Notes under the pieces: generated by a model | What the model was told of the DNA's origin: nothing | Database searches by the model: none | The model's input: only the letters and a program-made list of their open reading frames with translations | NCBI GenBank assembly: GCA_030743915.1 | Contig: JASLRP010000248.1 | Location: 1-6,185, forward strand | Length of the DNA stretch: 6,185 nucleotides | Direction: 5' to 3' | Origin: SAR202 cluster bacterium | Lineage (GTDB): Bacteria > Chloroflexota > Dehalococcoidia > Lucifugimonadales > UBA1123 | In this document: positions 1 through 5,942 of the stretch, in pieces | How positions within the stretch are numbered: position 1 is the first letter of the stretch | Layout: the number at the start of each line of letters is the position of its first letter | Made by a program: the position numbers and the translations under genes

Positions 1-333
1 GCCCAACAGAATCCTACTGTATGGCAACGCGACGATTGGCATACCCGATTGGGCCTCCCAGAACGAGACAGCGGGTTTGGATACACTTCAGAACAGGTAA
101 GAGACCTGCCGTCGTTCGATATAGATCAGATGCTGGAATACTACGACGCCGTCAGAGTAGAGACCTTCGCCTTTCTTGATTCTCTCTCTGAGTCAGACCT
201 TGAAACCGAACCTCACCCTCGAAGGCCCGGTTACACCATCGCCGAAATGTTCAGTCACCTGATGATTGAGGAAGCCCAACACGTAGGCCAGGTAGCATAC
301 ATCCGAGGTATTCAGCGCGGACTGGGCAAATGA
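1..333 (+). CDS. DinB/DUF664-family protein, C-terminal part (5' end outside window)
   Basis: The frame is open from the first base to a TGA at 331-333, giving 110 visible residues with the start lying upstream. The sequence resembles small DinB-like four-helix-bundle proteins. An N-terminal stretch with W and GLPE is followed by a helix containing LEYYDAVRVETFAFLDSL. A C-terminal helix then carries SHLMIEEAQHVGQ followed by an RGI element. The His residues at visible positions 86 and 94 fit two of the three metal ligands usual in this family; the remaining one would normally lie nearer the N-terminus. DinB_2-type proteins are often putative metal-dependent, thiol-linked or stress-related enzymes, but this one's substrate cannot be told. 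A TTG at 49 could be called as a start, but family-like sequence continues upstream of it, so a truncated longer gene is more likely. Its stop overlaps the next start as ATGA, which suggests translational coupling. Confidence 0.8.
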   Translation, partial: AQQNPTVWQRDDWHTRLGLPERDSGFGYTSEQVRDLPSFDIDQMLEYYDAVRVETFAFLDSLSESDLETEPHPRRPGYTIAEMFSHLMIEEAQHVGQVAYIRGIQRGLGK

Positions 334-1325
334 TCCCCGACCGGCCCCACTTCGATCTGGAGCGCCGGTTACATTCCCAGGGTTACGCGTTGGTCGCCGG
401 TGTCGATGAAGCAGGCAGAGGCCCTCTGGCAGGCCCGGTCAGCGCCGGCGTCGCAATATTGCCGCAAAAGCTCTCCGGCGACTGGGTCAAGCTCATTAAC
501 GACAGCAAAAAACTGAGCGCCGGCCAGCGGGAGACCGCATACAGTCATTTGCAGGGTGAAGCCGTGGCGGTGAGCGTCGGATTCAGTTCATCCCAAGAGA
601 TAGACTCTCTCGGGATATCCTCGGCCACGCGGCTTGCTATCCGGCGGGCTCTGGAGAAAATGCCATCGCGCCCGCACCATCTGTTGTTGGATGCGTTCTC
701 GATTCCAGAGGTCAACCTCCCCCAAATAGCCATCAAAAAAGGCGACGCCATCTCGCTGTCAATCGCGGCGGCGTCAATCGCCGCAAAAGTCGAGCGGGAT
801 CGGCTGATGGTACAGTATGCTTCAACTTATCCGCAGTATGATTTCGAAAATAACAAAGGCTACGGAACCGCTGCTCATCTGACTGCAATTGCTAAGTTCG
901 GGCCGACTCCAGTTCATCGCCTCACCTTCAAGCGCGTCCGAGAATCAGCATCTGGAAAGCAATCCGGCCCTGCCGAAATAGGCCGCAATGCCGAGCAAAT
1001 TGTCGCCACTCATCTCGGGTTCAACGGATATCGTGTCATCGAAACGAACTACACGACCCGACTTGGCGAGATCGACATCATCGCCTCCCAGGACGAAACT
1101 CTGGTGTTCGTTGAGGTCCGCGCCCGCCAGCGTGGAGGCATGGTCAGCCCTGCTGAATCGCTAACCTCATCTAAACAACAAAAAATGATTGCCGCTGCCC
1201 AACAGTACATGCTGGATTCCGAGAAATCTTGGAGCGATTGGCGCATGGACCTCGCCGCCGTCGAACTGGACCGATTGGGGCAGGTCAAGCGCCTGCGAAT
1301 ACTAGAAAACGCAGTCGAAGAATAA
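330..1325 (+). CDS. rnhB: Ribonuclease HII fused to YraN (UPF0102) nuclease-like domain
   Basis: This 331-residue protein contains two complete domains. Residues about 18-205 are RNase HII, which cuts the RNA strand of RNA-DNA hybrids and single ribonucleotides embedded in DNA. Visible motifs are GVDEAGRGPLAGPV with acidic residues D26 and E27, NDSKKLS (57-63), LLLDAF with D121, a KGD motif with D139, SIAAASIAAKVERDR, and NKGYGT followed by H183 and HRLTF. D26, E27, D121 and D139 match the family's four metal-binding acidic residues. After a short Ser/Gly-rich linker (about 206-215), residues 216-331 form a YraN domain. It shows GRNAEQ, NYTTRLGEIDII (E247, D249), FVEVRAR (E262), SSKQQK (280-285) and RMDLAAV, as in a PD-(D/E)XK-like fold. 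YraN function is poorly defined. Separate rnhB and yraN genes are commonly neighbours, so fusion is plausible. The ATG overlaps the upstream stop and lacks a strong Shine-Dalgarno, so translation is probably coupled. Confidence 0.95.
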   Translation: MIPDRPHFDLERRLHSQGYALVAGVDEAGRGPLAGPVSAGVAILPQKLSGDWVKLINDSKKLSAGQRETAYSHLQGEAVAVSVGFSSSQEIDSLGISSATRLAIRRALEKMPSRPHHLLLDAFSIPEVNLPQIAIKKGDAISLSIAAASIAAKVERDRLMVQYASTYPQYDFENNKGYGTAAHLTAIAKFGPTPVHRLTFKRVRESASGKQSGPAEIGRNAEQIVATHLGFNGYRVIETNYTTRLGEIDIIASQDETLVFVEVRARQRGGMVSPAESLTSSKQQKMIAAAQQYMLDSEKSWSDWRMDLAAVELDRLGQVKRLRILENAVEE

Positions 1326-1391
1326 CCAGACCTCGCCCCAAGATTCCTCGACAGCCAATCCGCAATCAAATTTCTTGTCCCGCCAGACAGT

Positions 1392-1411
1392 TTCGCCAGT
1401 TCCAGGGCGAA
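1392..1411 (+). terminator. Weak terminator-like hairpin after the rnhB-yraN gene
   Basis: TTCGCC (1392-1397) and GGCGAA (1406-1411) form a 6-bp stem with an 8-nt loop. TTGTTC follows. ACA (1387-1389) and TGT (1413-1415) could extend the stem across a small internal loop. There is no proper U tract, so this may be a weak terminator or an accidental hairpin. Its place 67 nt after the stop codon and before a promoter-like region is what makes it worth listing. Confidence 0.25.
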
Positions 1412-1426
1412 TTGTTCAATCACAGA

Positions 1427-1444
1427 CCAAATCAAATCATTTGG
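1427..1444. promoter_or_regulatory. Candidate operator: 18-bp inverted repeat
   Basis: CCAAAT (1427-1432) and ATTTGG (1439-1444) are perfect reverse complements separated by six bases. The element ends 3 bp before a perfect TATAAT and fills the usual spacer and -35 area. That is a position where a bound repressor, or an activator replacing a poor -35, would act on the dehydrogenase operon. The sequence does not identify the binding protein, and no regulator gene is in the window. Confidence 0.4.
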
Positions 1445-1447
1445 CGC

Positions 1448-1453
1448 TATAAT
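1448..1453 (+). promoter_or_regulatory. Promoter -10 hexamer for the dehydrogenase operon
   Basis: A perfect TATAAT lies 44 nt upstream of the preferred E1 alpha start. Transcription would begin near 1460 and give a leader of roughly 38 nt that contains the GGAGG site. No good TTGACA-like -35 sits at 16-18 bp; the 17-bp position reads GACCAA. The promoter is therefore either weak or activator-dependent. The placement in the only long gap before a new functional block supports the call. Confidence 0.5.
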
Positions 1454-1466
1454 CGGCCTCACCGAT
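1452..1466. repeat. Short inverted repeat over the -10/start-site region
   Basis: ATCGG (1452-1456) and CCGAT (1462-1466) are reverse complements with a 5-nt spacer. The repeat overlaps the end of the TATAAT hexamer and the likely transcription start. A second CCGATG copy at 1481-1486 could pair alternatively with ATCGG. It may be a second operator half or chance; five-base arms are short. Confidence 0.2.
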
Positions 1467-1487
1467 GATTCACCCCTATTCCGATGC

Positions 1488-1492
1488 GGAGG
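1488..1492 (+). promoter_or_regulatory. Shine-Dalgarno GGAGG that sets the E1 alpha start
   Basis: GGAGG lies 5 nt upstream of the ATG at 1498. The earlier in-frame ATG at 1465 has no such site and would sit only a few bases after the predicted transcription start. This favours 1498 as the true initiation codon. Confidence 0.75.
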
Positions 1493-1497
1493 CCCAC

Positions 1498-2487
1498 ATG
1501 CCCGAAGGTAAAGAACTTTACATGCTCCAGTTGCGACGGATGATGCTGATTCGGCGCTTCGATGAGACCGTCAAGGATTTGGTCCAGAGCGCGGAACTGG
1601 TGGGCATGGCCCACGTCTATCTCGGAGAAGAGGCGGTCGCAGTGGGAGCATGCACTGCATTGAGGGACGACGACTACATCACCGGCACCCATCGCTCGCA
1701 CGGCCACCCGATATCCAAGGGTGGTGACGTTCGCCGAGCCATGGCCGAAATTCTGGGCAAAGCCACCGGATACTGCAAGGGCAAAGGCGGCTCAATGCAC
1801 CTTGCCGACTTCGACATTGGCATACTCGGCGAGTCGGGAATCCTGGCGTCCGGCCTCCCGGTTGCGTGCGGCGCGGCCTTGGGCAGCAGGATGCAGGGCA
1901 ATGACAGAGTAGTGGTGTCATTTTTCGGTGACGGAGCCAGCAACGAGGGAGCCTGCCACGAGGCGATGAACCTGGCCTCCGTGTGGAAATTGCCCGTGAT
2001 TTTCCTCTGCGAGAACAACCAGTACGCCGTGACGACATCGTTCAGAGACACGGTCGCGGTTGAGAACATATCGGACCGCGCCGTCGCCTACAATATGCCC
2101 GGCGTGCTTGTGGATGGTCAAGATGTGCTTGCGGTGTACGAGGCGACGGTCCAGGCCGTTCAGCGAGCCAGGGCTGGCGAGGGACCTACCCTCCTCGAAG
2201 CCCGTACCTATCGCTACGAAGACCATTCAGAAGGCCTGAATCGAATCATCAGAGAACCGTACAGGACAGAAGAAGAGGTCGAGCGATGGAGGGAACGCGA
2301 CCCCATCAAACTTCACTCAGCGTGGCTCAAAGAGCAGGAAGTGGCGACTGAAGAGGAGATTGAAGCGGTATGGGCCGATGTCACCCAAGCCATCGACGAG
2401 GCGTTGGAGTTCGCCCGGGAGAGCCCATACCCTGAGGCAAAAGACCTGTTTGCAGACCTGTACGCCGATCCGTTGCCTGCCCGCTGA
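1498..2487 (+). CDS. acoA: E1 component alpha subunit of acetoin/2-oxo acid dehydrogenase (ThDP-dependent)
   Basis: This is the alpha chain of a heterotetrameric thiamine-diphosphate enzyme that decarboxylates a 2-oxo acid or cleaves acetoin and passes the acyl group to lipoyl-E2. From ATG 1498 it has 329 residues, close to AcoA/PdhA-type lengths. It begins with the family's usual helix (LRRMMLIRRFDE). Visible motifs are THRSHGH (64-70), KGKGGSMH (94-101), and the ThDP/Mg motif GDGASNEG (144-151) ending in ENNQYA (NN at 173-174). VDGQD (205-209) follows, then the active-site loop YRYEDHSEG with H243, and an acidic C-terminal helical part. The loop after H243 reads EGLNRIIREPYR and differs from the more usual GHS..DP or GHF.GD forms, so the substrate is uncertain. 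It is the first gene of the cluster, and its E1 beta partner starts 56 nt downstream. A longer start at 1465 would add 11 residues but lacks a ribosome binding site. Pyruvate dehydrogenase alpha (pdhA) is the main alternative name. Confidence 0.9.
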   Translation: MPEGKELYMLQLRRMMLIRRFDETVKDLVQSAELVGMAHVYLGEEAVAVGACTALRDDDYITGTHRSHGHPISKGGDVRRAMAEILGKATGYCKGKGGSMHLADFDIGILGESGILASGLPVACGAALGSRMQGNDRVVVSFFGDGASNEGACHEAMNLASVWKLPVIFLCENNQYAVTTSFRDTVAVENISDRAVAYNMPGVLVDGQDVLAVYEATVQAVQRARAGEGPTLLEARTYRYEDHSEGLNRIIREPYRTEEEVERWRERDPIKLHSAWLKEQEVATEEEIEAVWADVTQAIDEALEFARESPYPEAKDLFADLYADPLPAR

Positions 2488-2543
2488 TCGCCAGCATTCC
2501 GTTTGACCATCCGATAAACCAATCTCACGGCTAGGGGTAGACC

Positions 2544-3509
2544 ATGGCAGAAATGAATTTCAGTGACGCATTGAACCTCGCTCTCAAAGAAGAGATGAGA
2601 AGAGACGAAAAAGTTTTCCTTATGGGCGAGAGCATCCGTGGCGGAATATACGGCGTCACAGGCGGACTTTCCCAGGAGTTTGACGAGCGGGTGTTAGACA
2701 CTCCGCTTTCAGAGACCGGATTCATGGGCGCGGCGGTCGGCGCCGCAGCAGTCGGAATGCGACCCATCGTCACATCGTTGGCTAGTTTTGCATGGGTGGC
2801 GATGGACCAACTGATAAGCCAGGCCGCCAAAATGCGCTTCATGTTTGGCGGTCAAGTTAATTTGCCAATCGTTTATCGATGGGGCTTGATATATGGCAAC
2901 AACTCCGCAGCGCACCACACCGACCGACCGTACCCCATGTTCATGAACGTGCCAGGACTGAAAATCGCGATTCCAGCCACACCCGCCGACGCCAGAGGTC
3001 TCCTCAAGACCGCCATCCGCGACAACGACCCGGTGATGTTCTTCGAGGACAACAACCTCGCCGGTTGGCGTGGCGAGGTGCCCGACGACGAGGACTTCTG
3101 CATACCCTTCGGTCAGGCTGAGGTGCTGAAAGAAGGCACAGATGTCACCGTGGTGGCCATCGCAGGCAGCGTCCGACCCGCACTGACAGTGGGCGAAGAA
3201 ATGGAGGCCGACGGGGTCTCGGTTGAGGTGATCAATCCTCGCACTATCGTTCCGCTGGACACTAAGACGATACTTGGTTCGGTGGAGAAGACCGGACGGC
3301 TCGTGGTCGTCGATCCTGCGCACGAGAGTTGCAGTGTGGCTTCTGAGATTTCCAGTATCGTGGCGCAGGAAGGTTTCTGGAGCCTGCAAGCCCCCATCCA
3401 ACGTGTAGCCAGCCTGGATGTTCACTTCCCGTTCAGCCCGGCCCTGGAGCATCTGGTCTTCCCAAACGAGGACAAGATCGCCGACGCGATCAATACCACG
3501 CTGGAGTAA
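2544..3509 (+). CDS. acoB: E1 component beta subunit of acetoin/2-oxo acid dehydrogenase
   Basis: This 321-residue transketolase-like beta chain pairs with the upstream alpha chain to complete the ThDP site. The pyrimidine-binding domain comes first, with GESIRGGIYGVTGGL (28-42) and DTPLSETGFMGAAVGAA. There E57 matches the glutamate that activates the thiamine ring. RPIV, AAKMRFMFGGQ and the AHHTD segment follow; H125 aligns with the catalytic His of the usual QHSQ motif. NVPGLK, TPADARGLLKTAIRDNDPV and the C-terminal transketolase domain (about residues 190-310) complete it, with EVINPRTIVPLD, KTGRLVVVD and PIQRVASLD. The family's common GEDV is GESI here. AGGGG at 2533-2537 lies 6 nt before the ATG. 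The gene sits 56 nt after E1 alpha and 51 nt before E2, with no convincing promoter or terminator between them, so cotranscription is likely. pdhB is the alternative label. Confidence 0.92.
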   Translation: MAEMNFSDALNLALKEEMRRDEKVFLMGESIRGGIYGVTGGLSQEFDERVLDTPLSETGFMGAAVGAAAVGMRPIVTSLASFAWVAMDQLISQAAKMRFMFGGQVNLPIVYRWGLIYGNNSAAHHTDRPYPMFMNVPGLKIAIPATPADARGLLKTAIRDNDPVMFFEDNNLAGWRGEVPDDEDFCIPFGQAEVLKEGTDVTVVAIAGSVRPALTVGEEMEADGVSVEVINPRTIVPLDTKTILGSVEKTGRLVVVDPAHESCSVASEISSIVAQEGFWSLQAPIQRVASLDVHFPFSPALEHLVFPNEDKIADAINTTLE

Positions 3510-3560
3510 ATGATCAATTCCGAGCGGCGTAATACTCCATCGGACCCGAAGGTGTAACTC

Positions 3561-4904
3561 ATGGCGACAAATGTATTGCTCCCTCAGTGGGGCATGAATA
3601 TGGAAGACGGAACGCTGGTCAAATGGCTGGTCAACGAAGGTGACGAAGTCCAGGAAGGCCAACCTCTGGTCGAAATCGAAACGGCCAAGATCAACTCAGA
3701 GCTTGAGTCCCCCACTGACGGCGTTGTGGCTCACATCATGTCCGACGAGGGCACGGTGGTCAAAGTCGGCGACATCGTGGTCGTGATCGGCGCGCCCGAC
3801 GAGAATCCTCCCAAACCCGAGTCAGCGTCGCCCAGGCCGGCCCGGACCAGCAGGCGTCGAACAGCCGCTCCACAAGCCGCCAGCAGTGGCGGCTCGAAGG
3901 CGCAAGTAACGCCCATCGCTCGCCGTCTGGCAAGAGATAATGACATCGACCTTGATGGCGTATCAGGCACCGGACCGCGAGGTCGAATCACCGAGGATGA
4001 CATCCGAGCAGCTATGGCCGCTCGTGATGAAGCTCCATCCCGTGAAAGTCGGCAGGTCGTCCCTAAAGCCCGTCAATTGGCTCGGCAGCACAACGTCGAT
4101 CTCGCTGACGTCGATGGCTCTGGACCGGGAGGCCGTGTTCTCGTCGCTGATGTAGAAATATTATTGAGCGCTTCGGATCCGGCCATTGCGTATGGTGACG
4201 CGGTCGCCGAATCTGCTCAACTCACCAGGTTGCGCAAAATCATCTCGGAACGGATGTCCTTGAGCGTTCGTTCTATGGCCCAGGTCACCTTGACCACAGA
4301 GATCGACGCCACCGAGCTTGTGAAGCTGCGCGAGGCCCTAGTGTCCCAAATGCGACCCCACAGATTACGACCTATGGACCAGGACATGATCGTCGCCGCA
4401 ACTGGCGACGCGCTCAGAAAACATCCCCGACTCAATGCGTACCTTCAGGATGACACCGTGATGCTCCTCCGAGACGTGAACGTCGGAGTGGCGATGGCAG
4501 TGCTTGATGGCCTCGTGGTGCCGGTTGTCAACGCAGTTGACCGGACCAGCCTTTTGGATATCGCAAAACGACTCCGTGAACTGGCAGGCAAAACCCGCGA
4601 CAACACGCTGACGATGGATGATATGTCGGGCGCAGGGTTCACGATAACATCGCTGTCGAACTACGATATCGACGTATTCACCCCAATAATCGATCCGCCT
4701 CAAGTGGCGATTTTGGGCATCGGGCGCATCTCTCAGAAACCTTTAGTCGTCGACGGCGAGATCGTCGTGCGTTCGACCATGCACGCCAGCGTGACCTTCG
4801 ACCACCGCGCTCTGGATGGCGTTCCTGTGGCGGAATTCATCCGCACTCTGAAATCTAACCTGGAGTCCGCCGAATGGCTGACTGCCCGCGCTCAGGAGGC
4901 CTGA
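3561..4904 (+). CDS. acoC: E2 dihydrolipoamide acyltransferase with two tandem E3-binding domains
   Basis: This 447-residue core enzyme carries the acyl group on a lipoyl arm and transfers it to CoA. Residues 1-80 are one lipoyl domain, with the ETAKIN turn placing the lipoylated lysine at K43. A Pro/Ala/Arg/Ser-rich hinge spans about 82-114. Two peripheral-subunit-binding domains follow at about 115-152 and 165-202. Each has the PxARxLAR...D(I/V)DL..V.G.GP.GR pattern, whereas most E2 proteins have one. Residues about 220-445 are the catalytic chloramphenicol-acetyltransferase-like domain. It shows LRKIISERM (224-232), the FTITSLS...FTPIIDPPQVAILGIGRI block, and FDHRALDGV, where H415 and D419 are the catalytic pair. 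AAGG at 3549-3552 lies 8 nt before the ATG. No E3 (lipoamide dehydrogenase) gene follows in the window, so E3 must be encoded elsewhere. The single lipoyl domain and the ETAKI turn fit AcoC-like proteins, but a pyruvate E2 remains possible. Confidence 0.93.
   Translation: MATNVLLPQWGMNMEDGTLVKWLVNEGDEVQEGQPLVEIETAKINSELESPTDGVVAHIMSDEGTVVKVGDIVVVIGAPDENPPKPESASPRPARTSRRRTAAPQAASSGGSKAQVTPIARRLARDNDIDLDGVSGTGPRGRITEDDIRAAMAARDEAPSRESRQVVPKARQLARQHNVDLADVDGSGPGGRVLVADVEILLSASDPAIAYGDAVAESAQLTRLRKIISERMSLSVRSMAQVTLTTEIDATELVKLREALVSQMRPHRLRPMDQDMIVAATGDALRKHPRLNAYLQDDTVMLLRDVNVGVAMAVLDGLVVPVVNAVDRTSLLDIAKRLRELAGKTRDNTLTMDDMSGAGFTITSLSNYDIDVFTPIIDPPQVAILGIGRISQKPLVVDGEIVVRSTMHASVTFDHRALDGVPVAEFIRTLKSNLESAEWLTARAQEA
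3903..4166 (+). repeat. Tandem duplication of the peripheral-subunit-binding domain within E2
   Basis: Codons for residues 115-152 (3903-4016) and 165-202 (4053-4166) encode two copies of a roughly 38-residue domain separated by a 12-residue charged linker. Aligned by eye without gaps, 17 of 38 positions are identical, including PxAR, LAR, DL, G.GP, GR and a late D. The copies have diverged substantially, which suggests an old duplication or domain gain and not a recent slippage event. Confidence 0.85.
4894..4899 (+). promoter_or_regulatory. Shine-Dalgarno AGGAGG inside the end of the E2 gene
   Basis: AGGAGG is encoded within the last three codons of E2 and lies 8 nt before a TTG at 4908. 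It decides the start of the AcoX-like gene, which would otherwise have no ATG near its first beta strand. The stop-to-start gap is only 3 nt, so the two genes are probably coupled. Confidence 0.8.
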
Positions 4905-4907
4905 CGC

Positions 4908-5942
4908 TTGGCATCCGTCGGCATCATAGCCAACCCCGCCGCTGGGAAAGACATTCGCCGGATCGTCGCTCAGGGCCGTTTCGTTCCCAATAACGAAAAG
5001 GTCAACATCCTCAAGCGCGTTCTCTCAGGATTGGACGCCGTGGGCGTTGAATCCGTCCTGTTTATGCCTGACTCTGGAATGCTGGGGCGCGGCGCGATGG
5101 AGGGTTCGAAATTCAATGTTGAGCCTGAATTCCTCGATATGCCCATCTTCCACGCTGAGGAGGACTCCACCCGGGCCGCGGCGCACATGCGCGAACGCGG
5201 TGTTGGTTGCATCATAACCCTGGGAGGCGACGGCACGAATCGGGCCGTCGCCAAAGAGACCGGCGACGTGCCGATCTTGCCCATCTCGACGGGCACCAAT
5301 AACGTTTTCCCTTCCATGATAGAAGGCACGGTTGCGGGCATGGCTGCGGGACTGATCAGCCTGGGAGTGGTTCCGATTGACGTTGCCACTGTTCGATCCA
5401 ACAAATTGGAACTCAACCTCGACGGCGCTGTGAAAGACATCGCATTGGTCGATCTGGCGGTGTCCTACGAACGATTCGTTGGCGCGCGCGCCATATGGAA
5501 CATGGACACTCTGCACGAGGTTTTCCTGTGCCGAGCCGAGCCGTCGAGCATCGGACTGTCGGCCATCGGAGCCCAGTTGAAACCGATATCGCTGGGTGAA
5601 AGCGGCGGGGTGCGCATCACGTTCGGCGATGGCAATGGTTCGGTCATCGCCCCGGTGGCTCCTGGAATGATATTGCCGGTCAAGATCAAGGCGTGGCAGG
5701 CCCTGGAGGCCGGAGACACGACCGAAGTCACGTTGAGACCATCAACTATTGCCCTCGACGGTGAACGGACTCTCAGCCTTAAACCCAGGGATCACGCAAC
5801 TGTCACCCTGTCAGAGGACGGGCCGCTGGTTGTTGACGTGAACAATACTCTGAGGGCCGCCTCGGAGATCGGTTACCTGCGCTCTAGTGGCGCTCTGCTC
5901 GAATCCAACTCTCCCGATGGAAAGGACAGCAATGCGATTTGA
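4908..5942 (+). CDS. acoX: AcoX-like ATP-NAD kinase-family protein
   Basis: This 344-residue protein starts with TTG, preceded by a strong AGGAGG. The N-terminus goes directly into a first strand and nucleotide-binding loop ([15 protein letters not shown], residues 4-18). The family signature GGDGTNR is at 106-112, followed by STGTNNVFP at 127-135. These match the ATP-NAD kinase/AcoX group (NAD-kinase-like fold; COG3199-type). The C-terminal half, about 165-344, is a less conserved beta-rich region. NAD kinases phosphorylate NAD to NADP, but the activity of AcoX proteins is not well established, so no reaction is claimed. In known acetoin operons acoX sits beside acoABC, often at the front; here it follows E2. 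That context is the strongest argument that the preceding enzyme is acetoin-dehydrogenase-like. The 3' end overlaps the next gene by 11 nt. Confidence 0.85.
   Translation: MASVGIIANPAAGKDIRRIVAQGRFVPNNEKVNILKRVLSGLDAVGVESVLFMPDSGMLGRGAMEGSKFNVEPEFLDMPIFHAEEDSTRAAAHMRERGVGCIITLGGDGTNRAVAKETGDVPILPISTGTNNVFPSMIEGTVAGMAAGLISLGVVPIDVATVRSNKLELNLDGAVKDIALVDLAVSYERFVGARAIWNMDTLHEVFLCRAEPSSIGLSAIGAQLKPISLGESGGVRITFGDGNGSVIAPVAPGMILPVKIKAWQALEAGDTTEVTLRPSTIALDGERTLSLKPRDHATVTLSEDGPLVVDVNNTLRAASEIGYLRSSGALLESNSPDGKDSNAI
5921..5926 (+). promoter_or_regulatory. Shine-Dalgarno AAAGGA for the gamma-glutamyltransferase gene
   Basis: AAAGGA lies 5 nt before the ATG at 5932, inside the end of the AcoX-like gene. 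It supports this start over the in-frame ATGs at 5962 and 5977, which would also remove the family-like MRFDSRRSP opening. Confidence 0.65.

Noticed and set aside
1049..1462. Antisense open frame of 137 codons covering the YraN part and the intergenic gap
   Set aside because: It has no family resemblance, most of it is opposite the conserved YraN domain, and no ribosome binding site supports it.
1229..1468. Plus-strand open frame spanning the end of the RNase HII-YraN gene and the gap
   Set aside because: The product is a Pro/Arg/Gln-rich sequence without motifs, and it crosses the promoter region and overlaps the YraN C-terminus.
2503..2508. TTGACC as a possible -35 of an internal promoter before E1 beta
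   Set aside because: No -10-like hexamer is found at 16-18 bp. The nearest AT-rich stretch (GATAAA at 2513) is far too close.
3510..3560. Gap between E1 beta and E2 examined for a terminator or promoter
   Set aside because: No stable inverted repeat, U tract or sigma-70-like pair is visible; only the AAGG ribosome binding site is supported.
2709..3662. Long antisense open frame (317 codons) opposite the E1 beta gene and the start of E2
   Set aside because: It overlaps a clear conserved gene in full. Its product is rich in His/Val/Arg without recognisable motifs, as expected from the reverse strand of biased codons, and it runs across the gap between two genes.
4970..5516. Two overlapping antisense open frames opposite the AcoX-like gene
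   Set aside because: They compete with each other and with a gene carrying clear GGDGT and GTNNVFP motifs; their products are low-complexity shadows.
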